A DNA stretch of 64,000 nucleotides from Dioszegia crocea. Its lineage: Eukaryota; Basidiomycota; Tremellomycetes; Tremellales; Bulleribasidiaceae. The notes beneath the pieces are model-generated. The model made no database searches. It was not told the origin of the DNA and saw only the letters and a program-made list of their open reading frames with translations. The stretch is taken from contig BCKK01000001.1 of the NCBI GenBank assembly GCA_001600615.1, positions 969,082 to 1,033,081 of the forward strand, read 5' to 3'. How positions within the stretch are numbered: the stretch's first letter is position 1; the number at the start of each line of letters is the position of its first letter. The translations under genes were made by a program, and so were the position numbers. Shown here piece by piece: positions 20,769-30,907 of this stretch.

Positions 20769-22583
20769 ATGAGAGGCTATGCCCCAGTATCCGCCGCCCC
20801 GGGCGAGAAGCCAGCACCTAGCTTCGCTCAACGGCGCCGCCGTCCCATCACTATATTCATCTTGGCGTCCATTCCCGCTTTGGCCTTACTCGCGTGGATG
20901 GGTCAGGATAAATTGCCCAGCTGGTCGAATTCTTTCGACATAATAGATGGTGGAGGGGACGGCTGGGAGTATGTGGATCGGGTAGACAGGGAGAGAGGGT
21001 TGCAGAGACTAAGCTGGGGAGCATTGAATCAGCAGGGAGCGAAGAAAAGCATCAGGACAAATTTGCGGGATGACAAGGGGTACCTATTCACCATGTATGG
21101 TGCGGGGTAAGTCATTCGCAGGGGTACTTGCTAATGATCAGGTGGAACAATCAAGTCATCCAAATGATGAATTGTACGTTTCGACGCTACCGAGCTGACC
21201 TTCAGTGATCTACATTGCCCACCTCTCTGATCGCATTCCCATCATACCCTCATTTCGCTGGAACATGTTCCCCTCTTCTCCTGACGCGGCCATCTCGGAA
21301 ATCTTTGATCTTTCCCAAGTCTCGTCTTCGCTGAACGACATGCCAATTGTTGAATTGCACGAGGTCAAAGGGACCACTACGATGCCTGAGCGTTTGAAAA
21401 GGGTCGAGTATGATGGCGAGAAGGAGCAGTACAAGAAGGATGGCTCTGCGTGGATGATTGGGGAATCGATACACGGAGAAGAGATGGAGGAAGACATCGT
21501 TGGCTGTTGGAGCATGCACGCGAGCAAAGGGGAGACACCCAGTCAGGATGGGAAGGTCTTGTATATGATCGGTAAGTCCTGCTTTATCGGCGCTGACCAT
21601 AGGCACACCCTTCACTCCCCTACCACGATCAGTCTTCAACTGGAAAGAAGATCCCGGCCGTCCGTCCATCCCCCGAGTGGCTGAGCTCCTTCGCGATCGA
21701 CACCTCACCGAACCTCCAGCCGGCTCTTTGGAGATCCTGAGCAATTACTCCATACCACATCCACCTGTCTGGCCAGATGCCCACTTGGCGTGTATCGACA
21801 CTACCTTTGGGTTCGGCGAACAGATTGACCGATATGATGTTGGCGGCGAGTACAGATCAGGTACGGGGGCATGGGCGGCGGTGGGTAATAGGATGAGATT
21901 CAGCCGGGGTATAGAGAGAATAGGGGAGATGTATCTTAGGGAGATATTCGGTGGGGATGTGCCTCCTGTAAGTTTGCTTGGAACCTATTTCCGCGGTGAC
22001 TGACCTGACAGTACATCGCTGTGCATATCCGACGAAACGGTGAGTAGATGCAAAGCAGGGCTGACGTCAGATTTCGGAGACGCCTTCCTCGCGCTTACCC
22101 AGCGACAATACGCTCATGCTGCTTGGACAGTCAAGGAGTCGCTCCGGATCAAGCACGGGATTGATATCAAGCACATCCTGGCGACGTCAGATGAGACCGA
22201 TCTTAAATGGCTGTGAGTGGTGCAATCTCGTTCTGGACAAGCTGACATCCAGGTCGGTGCTGGAGGATTACGGATTCACATTTGTAAATCACACTCAACT
22301 CAACACGGTCGAACGGTTTGGACCATGGTATGTTTATGACGCACATGGAGCTCATTGACGATGCAGGTTTCCTACAATCTTGGATTCGTATCTCTTGTCG
22401 AGCGGAAGAGGTTTCCTGGGTGTGATCTACAGCACTAGTGAGTGTTATTTAATGATAGGAGCGGACCGCGCTGACCCTCCAGTGAGTATTTTAGCCTACA
22501 GAAGAACGATAGATTGGAATCAGGGCGTGGCAAGGATGATTGAACTGGATCATCAAGTCTCATCGGATTGGCAGTGGACTTGA
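20769..22583 (+). CDS. type II membrane protein, GDP-fucose O-fucosyltransferase-like
   Basis: Probably a Golgi or ER glycosyltransferase. From ATG 20769 a short cytosolic tail with RRRRPIT is followed by one helix (IFILASIPALALLAWMG), giving type II topology. A luminal domain follows: GWNNQVIQMMN, IYIAHLSDRIPIIPSF and, after several introns, GNRMRFSRGIERIGE and YIAVHIRRNDFGDAF. The H-I-R-R-x-D-F motif with its Arg is the GDP-binding signature of protein O-fucosyltransferase-type (GT65/GT68-like) folds. Then come ILATSDETDLKWL (S-D-E-x-D), SYLLSSGRGFLGVIYST and STMSILAYRRTIDWNQG, the expected late S-T-x-S and R residues. It ends SSDWQWT at TGA 22581-22583. An upstream in-frame start at 20733 is less likely. 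True donor and acceptor are unknown; fungi generally lack the animal substrates. Confidence 0.65.
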
Positions 22584-22816
22584 GGATGTAGGTCTTAGGC
22601 GATGTATCAACACGTTGTATGCGCAGGTCAAGGGCCGAGCAACTCAATATTGACGCATTTCATAAATCTTGTCTTCTCCATTCAAGCCGAGAAGTCTACT
22701 GATCTAAATATCACCTCTTGCCCTAACATCACCTCTTGCCCAAATTTTCCCTTCACAACGCAAACCTAAAGTCAAGCCTGCCCATCAGCAGTAGTCCATA
22801 GCTTGATGAGAGTAAC

Positions 22817-24947
22817 CTACCGTTTGTTCCCCTTATGCTCGGTAGTCCGCAGGTACTCTGTCTTTTGCTCCTCGGAATAAGTGTCCCAGACCTTGGCTTT
22901 TTGAGAGTTTCTGAAGCGATAGTAGAAGTATGTGCCAGGGTACATGAGGACCTGAGAGATCAGACTTGATCTAAAATTGTGAAAGGAATGCTCACCACGT
23001 TGAACACGATAAGCCCGATCAGTCCCTTGTTGGCGGAGTAGTATCGAGGAGCATCTTCGGCGACGTAGACTGTGGGTCAGCATAATTTCAATGCTACAGA
23101 AAGAACTTACGATTGGCACCAATCATCCCACTAGCTTGTACCATCATATTGTAGAAGCTGACTGTCAGCGTTGACCACAAGCTGAGGGGTAAACTCACGC
23201 TGCGGAAACCGTCCGTAATTGTACAGAGCCCGAGTTTCTACTGGTCCATGCGACCTGGATAGCATGTACACTGATTATCAGCATTTGCTCACACACTCGC
23301 AGAAAGACTCACTAGGGATACGCAAGCAGCACGGTCGAGATGGAAAAGTACTCCCAGCCACCGGGGTTCTTGACAACCACCAGTGCAATGAAGCAAGGCA
23401 GCATCCACAGATTCTGCGCCATGGAGATGAAGGAGCGATTATTGACCAGCTCACTGACGATGGTGATGAGGAGCAGGTTGACGACTGACCAGGCCACAGA
23501 GGGGATAGTAAGGAGGTTGGTTTCGATAACGTTGAATCCGAGACCGCGGAACGAGAGGGTGAGATAGCTCGAGACGGGATAGCCCGGAATACCGAATAAT
23601 AGACCAATAATGTAGATGGGGTACATGTCGTAGTCGGCCAAACTCTTCAAAATCATCCGTACCGTCAAGGGTTGTCGATTGTGCATGCCGGCCTTTCCGG
23701 GATCGTCACGGATAACACTGTTGACGATGATTTTGACTTGACGATCGGTAAAGTAGCCTTTGGGTCGGAACCAGGATTTGGTCTTGGTGGGTGCGGACGG
23801 CATGAGGAAGAAGGAGGCTAAGCCGATTGCGACTGACATTAGCTTAGTTAGGCTTAGGCTTACATGTAAAGAGGCCCTCGATGAGGAATAGCCACTGCCA
23901 CCCGGCAGCTCCGCGAATACCGCGCATCTTGAGTAGACCAACAGCAACGAAGCCGCGGAAGATCGCAGCTATTCGTCAGCTTAGATTTCCCTACTCATTG
24001 AGCCACTCACTCAGGTCTGCGCCCACCCAAAACCACGCCAGCCGAAGGGGCAACTGATTCCCGCGGTACCAGTATGAAAGGTATAGTATGACATCGGGGA
24101 TGAATCCTCCTTGGAAAGCCGCACTGACAGTCAGCTATAGGCCTATTTATACTAACATCAAAAACCTAGTCGCGAGGAAAGACCCCCGCCCAGTGAGGAA
24201 GAACTGCATGGCGGTGATGAAGCTGAAGCAACAGATTTGGATTGGGATCCAGCGATCGGGACCTAGGCGCTTGGAAATGAGTTGCGAAGGGAGCTCAGCG
24301 AGGAGGAAACCAAGTCTGGAAAGTGTGTTGCCTAAATTCTAACATCAGCCATCATCCGGGATGAACTCACATAGTCGGCCTGAGTCAATTTGAGGTTGTC
24401 AAGCATGTTGTCCGATACGGCATTGTTGATGTTGCCCCTATCGACATTGAGCGCAAAGAACATGACTCCCACCCATGCCTATAGTCAGCAGAGCACCCAA
24501 AGAGGACTCACCATAACTTTCCAATCTACTATCCGCCTCGTTGCGCGCTCTTCCCGCCAAGTCCACCGAAAGCTGGGATCAAAAGCGGCCGCATTCTCCC
24601 ACTCGGGCAGGATCAACAATTTCCTGTATTCTTCTGACTGCTCGCCGTCAAAGACGCTCGGTTGAGTGGCGATCTGTCGTCTCAGCTGATGTAGAGCAGC
24701 GCAGTGGAAAACTTACAGCGTCCAAATCGTTGGAAAACTTCGTCTTTGGCCGGAGCCGCAGTGTAGTCAGGATCCAATTGACGAGAGCCGCACTTGAGTT
24801 CGTCTCGGCCCTATCGGAAAGGGCGGCAGGAGCGAGGGGGCCATTGGGAGGGGTAGGGGTCTCGATGGAGGATTTGTCGTCGTTGAAACTGGCTGGGGGG
24901 GAACGATCGGTGAGTGGCTTGTCGGCGATATGAGGAATGGCTGCCAT
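22817..24947 (-). CDS. MFS permease of the allantoate/organosulfonate (Dal5/Soa1) family
   Basis: Plasma-membrane anion:cation symporter-type carrier. ATG 24947 starts a cytosolic, Ser/Pro-rich tail ([18 protein letters not shown]). The first helix region is [20 protein letters not shown] with [11 protein letters not shown], the Dal5-family N-terminal signature. [20 protein letters not shown], the loop [20 protein letters not shown] and [20 protein letters not shown] follow, then [20 protein letters not shown] and late [16 protein letters not shown]. The typical C-terminal F-R-Y-x-L-x-like end reads [16 protein letters not shown] and [13 protein letters not shown] before TAG at 22817. About ten short introns interrupt it. 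It is divergent from a TauD/Jlp1-type dioxygenase, which suggests sulfonate or another sulfur compound as substrate (inference); allantoate, nicotinate or dipeptide use are alternatives within this family. Confidence 0.8.
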
Positions 24948-25693
24948 TTTGCTGATGCGAGTAGTGTGGGTGGATTCAAGCGCTGCAGTGTATTATATCA
25001 TACCACACTGACACACGTCGGTGTCGTCCCAAGCCTTCACCTCCACCTTACACCATATTTCTGTCTTGTCACATCATCACAATGTAGCCAGTGCATTTTA
25101 GCACACTAGCCCCATCGGCCCGGGGTGGATACTGACGGTGCCGTTACAGGTGATATGGCGTGTGTATAGCTGCTGATTCATCGATATCAGTGGTCGGCGT
25201 GATGAGGTACAAGGGTCGCGAGTGAGGATTGAGCAGAATGGCGTGATGGCCTAGCGCGTCGGCGTGATTGTTGCGACAACAGCCTCGAGATCAGGCTAGC
25301 TGCAGTGTGACTTGGGCTGATATGGCAGTGAATTGGAGCGCCATAGCGAGTCCGGCATACCCGGCCAAAGCAACATCATGCTAGCGTCTAGGGTGAAGTG
25401 CGATTGATGGTGACTCTTTGCGCCATCGCCATATCTTGGGAGCTTGAAACGATGCCGTAAGGCTAGATTGACGCCATACTGCAAGCTGGATCCACCCATC
25501 TCCTTCATCTCTGCCGCAAATGATGCAATACAGCGTGCAGGTACCGCGCACGTCCGATAGTGGAGGCTCAGGCTAGGCAGAGCAGAAATGATGCTATCGG
25601 ACCAGCTCCCCTTGCTGACCCAGCAGAGGAAACCTCGAGCGCGATATAAAGGGGAGTGGTCTGACGCGTCTATCTCGCCTCAACACTCACAAG
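24948..25693. promoter_or_regulatory. shared divergent promoter of permease and dioxygenase
   Basis: 746 bp between the two start codons, with no convincing exon. The octamer GGCGTGAT occurs three times in one orientation (25196, 25240, 25261). Near 25470 the segment TTGACGCCAT (reverse ATGGCGTCAA), and near 25238 ATGGCGTGAT, each match nine of ten positions of the ATGRYRYCAT site described for the sulfur regulator Cys3 of Neurospora. A short pyrimidine-rich leader precedes ATG 25694. Sulfur control is an inference. Confidence 0.5.
25196..25268 (+). repeat. three GGCGTGAT octamers in the sulfonate-module promoter
   Basis: Exact copies lie at 25196-25203, 25240-25247 and 25261-25268, same strand, spaced 44 and 21 bp apart (starts). 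21 bp is two helical turns and 44 bp is about four. They look like a clustered transcription-factor site between the divergent permease and dioxygenase genes. Confidence 0.5.
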
Positions 25694-27018
25694 ATGACTT
25701 CCACCACTATCACTCAGACCGAATCGGTCACTCCACAGATCTCCAAGCTTTCCCTTCGAGGCCAATCCCCCACCGGCACACCCATCGTCAAAGGGGGCAC
25801 GAACCACACCACTCCCGCCCCCGGTCCCGACTACCCCTACGCGCGCTTTCTCCCCACCTATGACCCCAACTCCAAGCTGCAACCCCTCGAGCCGTTCGAG
25901 CATGTCGATCCGGGACATGCGGCGCTCAATGACCCCAATCCCCGCTCCTTCCTCGATGGAGCCAAGGAGAACCATCTCTCACCCAAGTTTGGATCCGAGA
26001 TTGAGGGGATTCAGTTGAGCAACCTCGACACCAAGGCCAAGGGGTGAGTTGTGCGTTGGTCCGTGCTGATCATTTCAGTCAGCTAGCGCTGTATGTGGCC
26101 CAGCGGGGCGTCGTAGTCTTCCGCGATCAAGACTTTGTCGATCAGTCACCCGAGTGGCAGCTTAACGACTGGGGCAAGTGAGTAACCTTTTAGAGCTGTG
26201 CTTACTTTAGAACCTTTGGACGGCTCCACTCCCATCCCACCTCCGGCCAACCCAAGGAGTTCTCCGAGCTCCACCTGGTGTACAAAGACGGCGTCACCAC
26301 CAAAGGCAGCAACGACCCTAAGCACGGCTCGTACTATGCCAACCGGCTCACTACGACCGGCTGGCACTCTGACGTCACGTACGAAGAGCAGCCCCCTGGA
26401 TTGACCACTTTGTTCCTCTATGCGACACCCGAGTCTGGAGGCGACACCGCCTATGTCTCTCAAGTTGGTAAGTACTTTCCCTCTCTTTCGACCTGTGCTA
26501 ACACCACAGAGGCGTACAACAAGCTCTCACCCTCCTTCCAAGCCTACCTCGAGACACTTACCGTTCTCCACTCTGGTAAAGAGCAGGCCGACTACGCCCG
26601 CGCGACAGGCACCGTCGTCAAGCGTGAGCCTGTCGAGCACATCCACCCCCTCGTCCGTCGCCACCCAGTCACCGGCGCCAAGGCTTTGTTCGTCAACAAG
26701 GGGTTCTCTAGGCGCATTATTGGTTTGAAGCAGGAGGAATCCGAGGCGATTTTGAATCTTCTGTAGTAAGTTTTGCCTGCAGGAGATGAACTCAGCTCAC
26801 ACCCAGTGCCCACATCGCCCAAGGCCAGGACTTCCAAGTTCGAGCCAGCTGGAAGCCCCGATCGGTGGTTCTCTGGGACAGTGAGTTTTTATCATAATCA
26901 CCTGCTGACTTCAGACCGGATCACCGCGCACAGCGCCACGGGCGATTTTGACCCCGTCAAGGACGGCTTTAGGCATGGCGCAAGGATCACTCCCCAGGCC
27001 GAGAGGCCTTTTTTGTAG
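25694..27018 (+). CDS. TauD/Jlp1-type Fe(II)/2-oxoglutarate sulfonate dioxygenase
   Basis: Soluble enzyme that would hydroxylate a sulfonate or sulfate ester next to sulfur, releasing sulfite or sulfate with 2-oxoglutarate as co-substrate. ATG 25694 opens a 60-residue head, then DYPYARFLPTYDP and LSPKFGSEIEGIQLSNL. After a GTGAGT...TTTCAG intron comes LALYVAQRGVVVFRDQDF, the Jlp1 family block. Next is RFGRLHSHPTSGQPKEF and the metal motif WHSDVTYEEQPPGLTTLFL (His and Asp), then TPESGGDTAYVSQ. The distal His lies in NRITAHSATGDFDP and the 2-oxoglutarate-binding Arg in FRHGARITPQAERP. All catalytic positions are present. Five short introns are phase-consistent. It is divergent from a Dal5/Soa1-like permease. 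Substrate within the sulfonate/sulfate-ester class is not determined. Confidence 0.88.
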
Positions 27019-27098
27019 CTGGTGAAGTTGTCAGAAGTTAGATGTCGGGAATTTTGTGTGTGTGTCTATGCAAGAAGTGTATATTGTGTCGAGCGGCC

Positions 27099-28032
27099 CT
27101 ATGGCTTCATGTCCTGTACCCTCTCCTTCACCCTGTCCTTTGCCGTACGGATCTTGTCCTGAGCGTGTGAAGCTGCGCGAGTATATCCGCCCTATTCGAT
27201 CAGATATGCAGTGTTGAAAACTTACCTTTCCGACCCATCCGCGCCTCGTCAACCAGCCGACAAATTTTGGCGTCCAAGCGACTGTCAACCCCGCCCTAAC
27301 AGGCAGCAGTGCGACTTTGTGTATAGGATACGCCAGCGCCAATTCCGCCAACACAGTCCGACTGAACCAGCCCGACTTCTTCTTCTGAGCACGCCCCTCC
27401 CTTTCCTCCGCCTGAATCTTCTTCCGCTCTACCTCCGCTTCGATTGCAGACTCCCTCGCCATCTCCGCAGCTGCCTCATCTCCATACCTCGTACGCCTAT
27501 ACCACCCACCCACCACCGTCAACAATGGCTCAATCCTCTCTGCTCCGGCCAAATGAATGAGCACGAAGCAGAGAGAAAAGTCCAGAGCGGACAAGACGGT
27601 GTACATGCCGAGCGCGTACCATCCATATCGCTTGAAGAGCAATTTCAGACGGGCGTAGGCGGAGAGATTAGGGTCTGGCTCAGATTCATCCTCAAAGGAT
27701 TCTTCTGGCTCGGCGCGGGGTTTTTGTTGTGTGGTCGGGGTGGATGGAGAGCGGGTGGGAAGCGCAGTGATGAAAGCTCGTTTCATTATATAGCCTGACG
27801 GCGAGCCCAGAAGGTAAGGGTCAAGATCTTTGGCGAGCCTAGATAGACTGACAGGCCGATGTGAAGGGGGTTGGTTGGCATGATGAGTTGAATGTAATGA
27901 GCGGGCCGAAAGGGGGAGTGATACCGCGGGTATGACCAAATTTGACGCTAAAGGGGCTAGGCGAGCTAAGGGTAGGTATCTGCTGCGCGTAGGCGCCAGT
28001 AGCCTTGATGAGGAAGCCAGGGCGTTCAGCAT
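27099..28032 (-). CDS. FAM210/DUF1279 mitochondrial membrane protein
   Basis: ATG 28032 gives MLNALASSSRLLAPTRSRY, a clear matrix-targeting presequence ending near SARSLHSTHH. The DUF1279 core is YARLKLLFKRYGWYALGMYT, then LSALDFSLCFVLIHLAGAER, a hydrophobic hairpin conserved in FAM210A/B. A charged coiled-coil-like segment (SAIEAEVERKKIQAEEREGR) follows. The second hydrophobic part is TVLAELALAYPIHKVALLPV with TPKFVGWLTRRGWVGK. A 34-nt GTAAGT...CGAATAG intron joins the last exon, ending in DRVKERVQDMKP at TAG 27099. Without this splice the frame runs on to 27031. A frame upstream of 28032 exists but would bury the presequence. FAM210 proteins act in mitochondrial translation or membrane organisation; the exact role here is unknown. 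Confidence 0.75.
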
Positions 28033-28276
28033 GGTGTATAAGGCAATACAGACGCGAATCTTTCTTCGCTCACTCGGCCTCGGCCACAGCCACGGGGCAT
28101 TCCTCCGAGATCTCTTACGTAATTCGGGGACTTCAGGGTCCAATTTCCAACACGTAAGATGCTATTTCCAACACGTGACTAAAAGTGTCCAATCTGTCGG
28201 TCTCCCCGTGGGGGTTGACAATACATTAGCTACTCGAGTCTCCATCTTCCCACTCTTGACTAACAATCCCCCCAAC
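28033..28276. promoter_or_regulatory. shared divergent promoter, FAM210-like / Zn2Cys6 regulator
   Basis: 244 bp between the two start codons. It carries a 13-bp direct repeat, ATTTCCAACACGT, listed separately; the second copy ends in the E-box CACGTG (28172-28177). A pyrimidine-rich leader precedes ATG 28277. Confidence 0.5.
28143..28176 (+). repeat. 13-bp direct repeat ATTTCCAACACGT, two copies
   Basis: Copies at 28143-28155 and 28164-28176 start 21 bp apart, two helical turns. CACGT cores are recognised by bHLH and bZIP factors; the second copy extends to a full CACGTG. Probable regulatory element for one or both divergent genes. Confidence 0.5.
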
Positions 28277-30840
28277 ATGTCAGGACAGATTGACTACGCA
28301 GAGATATCCAGGCATGCTCGTGAGTCCTCTTCAAGGCTCTACTAACTTTCAGGAAGAATCGTCGATGCCAACCGCGCTCAGGCAGTCCTAGAGCAAGTTG
28401 TAAGTCTAATTCGGATTCAGCTGACAGTTAGCTATCTGCAGCGGCCGACCCCAGCCCAGACGAAGATAACCAACCGGACGGAGAGGGATCCACGTCACAA
28501 CCCAAAAAAATCAGATACACACGCAGCACGAAGGGGTGTATGGGCTGCAGGAAGCACAAGGTCAAGTGCGACGAGACCCTTCCGACTTGCCTCCGGTGCG
28601 TAGCGTCACAGCGTGTCTGTGATTACAGCGGAGGTGCCGGACAGACACAAGGCCGTAAACGACGCTCAACAACTACACGCAAGAAGTCGGAACCAGAAAT
28701 GCCCCGGGCAGAACCCACCGACGGGTCTATCCCGGAGAACGACGTCCAAAACAACAGTAGACCGAGTAATTATGAAGATTCAGCATTGGCGACACATATC
28801 ACCGGAGCGGGCGCGCTATCGATGATATCGGGGGGACCAAGTACTGGGTGGGATGGCTGGGATACATCCCCATTGGACCAGAGTCGGGGCAGCTGGGTGC
28901 CTGAGAGCTTATCTGGAATATCAACCGTGAGTTATTACAAGGCATGGCTGATGTTTAGACCAGTCCAGATATGAGCTTCTTGAATGATATCTTTTCATTC
29001 ACCCCAGCGCCGACTCTCCCCGCGCTCGAAACGTCACCATCTCAAATCCTCCCGCTCAACTTTCTGGCCACAACCCCAGCGCCGACCGGGCTTGCGGAAA
29101 CTCTTCCACAGTTCTCGAATCTGGGCAAATCCCGTTTGATGACACGACGAACTGCCAAATCAACTCTACCCCCAGAGTCAATCCCGACCTCCTTGGTGCC
29201 GAACTTGGCCCATCCGCGACTAGCATTGATTGAGACAATCCTAATGTGAGTCAGGTCTTGGGCGGAGCTAAATCTAGCGCGAGTGAATTCGACGAGAGTC
29301 TGTTTGAGTTCGGGCCGTCTGGTCGCGTCCAACAGACATCGAGGGGAGGCACAGACATCCTGTCCAAGGGATTCCCCTCTGTTCCCGCGCGGACGTTATT
29401 CCACCACTACTACAATGTCTCTTCAAAGTACCTGGTTACTATGGGCAACATCGGCCCGAACCCCCTCATCGCCCTTTGCACCATCAACAAGCTCCTGGAC
29501 ACGGCCTCCGCTGCTTCTGCCGCTATACGCATGAGCATACTCAGCATCAGTATTGCACACTTTACATACGAGACGGTGGACGTTGTTGGGGCGGCTAATC
29601 TCGGTTCGCGGTGGCCCGAGACACGAGCCAGGCTTGAAGCTGTCGGAAGGAAGTTTAAGAAGGCCGCCTTATCAAACATCTTCCTGGCCGAGGCTATCGA
29701 GACCAGCTCCGATCATGGTGAGTGACTATCAGGCTTTGCTGACTTGCAGTTGATTCCATCCTTGCTGCTTGTACCTTCATCTGCATTAGAGATGTGAGTT
29801 TGGCCAGAGTGTCGCTGATGATAGGTTATTAGCGCCGATCCTACCTGGGCCGACAATATGGAATTTGTACTCAAACTTGCGCACAAGAGAGGTGGTCCGC
29901 AAGCGATGCTGAAGGATTGCCCTGGTGGTATTAACTTCACTAGGCGATACCTATTGGAGAATCTCGCTACGCACGATGTTTTCAGTAAGTCCTGGATTTT
30001 GCTTTCCTAATTGCAGGCTGCTTCACGACGGGAAAGGAACCCGCTCTACTGGGAAACTACGATTGCTGGTGGTTCGAGAGCGTGGAGACTTCGCAGACCC
30101 GCTGGGAATGGGAATCAGTGGAGAGAACGTAAGTCCTTGGCTGTTCTGGCTGACGTCAGGTTTGGAATATCTCGCGCGATGGTGGATCTTGTCGCCCGTG
30201 TTGTCACTCTGAATTGTCGAAAGCGCCGGCTTGGCATCGTGATGAGCGATCATCCGAATGAGAATGAAATGCAGGCGGTGGGACAGCATTTCGTGCGCGA
30301 GTCTCACTGCTTGTTGCTCGAGGCGGATATCTGGGGGAACAGTCTCAGTGCCTTGCCGCAGCACTACCGCGTGACTGTGAGTGCGCATCAGGACGAGCTG
30401 ACGAAAGTGTGGCGACTACATCTACAAATACATGACTGTTGTGATTATCCTGGCCGACGTAAGTTCCGATCTGACAAAGCTGATGCCAGATCCTCGAACA
30501 GCCTATCTCCACACCGCGCATTGCCAAATCTGTCGATTCCATCCTGGAGCTCTGTAGCGAGGCAACGGCGATGCGTATGTCGGTGATGTTGACTTGGCCC
30601 CTCCTTATTGCTGGCCTGTATTGCGTCCAGGAAACCCGAGAGAAGGTGTCTTCTTTGTTTGAGGCGTTCCAATATGACTACTGCGAGGATCTACGAACAG
30701 CCGTGAGTACATCAAGTCTTCAGAGCTGATTCTAGCGTGCATTGCTACAGGAGCAGTGGAGATCAGTCGACGCTGGAGAGGGGCGAAAATCTTGGCGAGA
30801 AGTAATGAAGAAGCTGGGGAAGCACGCAATGTTGATCTAG
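28277..30840 (+). CDS. Zn2Cys6 transcription factor with fungal-specific regulatory domain
   Basis: Likely nuclear regulator, perhaps of the metabolic genes beside it. ATG 28277 begins MSGQIDYAEISRHA. After two small introns an acidic stretch leads to the binuclear zinc cluster RSTKGCMGCRKHKVKCDE, then CLRCVASQRVCDY, with the six Cys spaced as C-x2-C-x6-C-x6-C-x2-C-x6-C. A basic linker (GRKRRSTTTRKKSE) follows. The middle region is Ser/Pro-rich. From about 29270 on there is a helical domain (ARTLFHHYYNVSSKYLVTMG, ALCTINKLLDTASAASAAIR) of the Fungal_trans_2 kind, continuing over many short exons to WREVMKKLGKHAMLI and TAG 30838-30840. Exon borders in 29720-30760 are approximate. It neighbours FAD oxidoreductase 1 tail-to-tail with only 67 bp between. 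Confidence 0.8.
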
Positions 30841-30907
30841 TTGTACGATCTTGGAGAAACTGGGGCAATGCGATCTGATTGTACAATCTTAATTAGATAC
30901 ATGAATA

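Noticed and set aside
24948..25693. A gene between the permease and dioxygenase
   Set aside because: Short frames only (for example 25296-25508 minus), without splice sites or motifs; the interval is better explained as a shared promoter.
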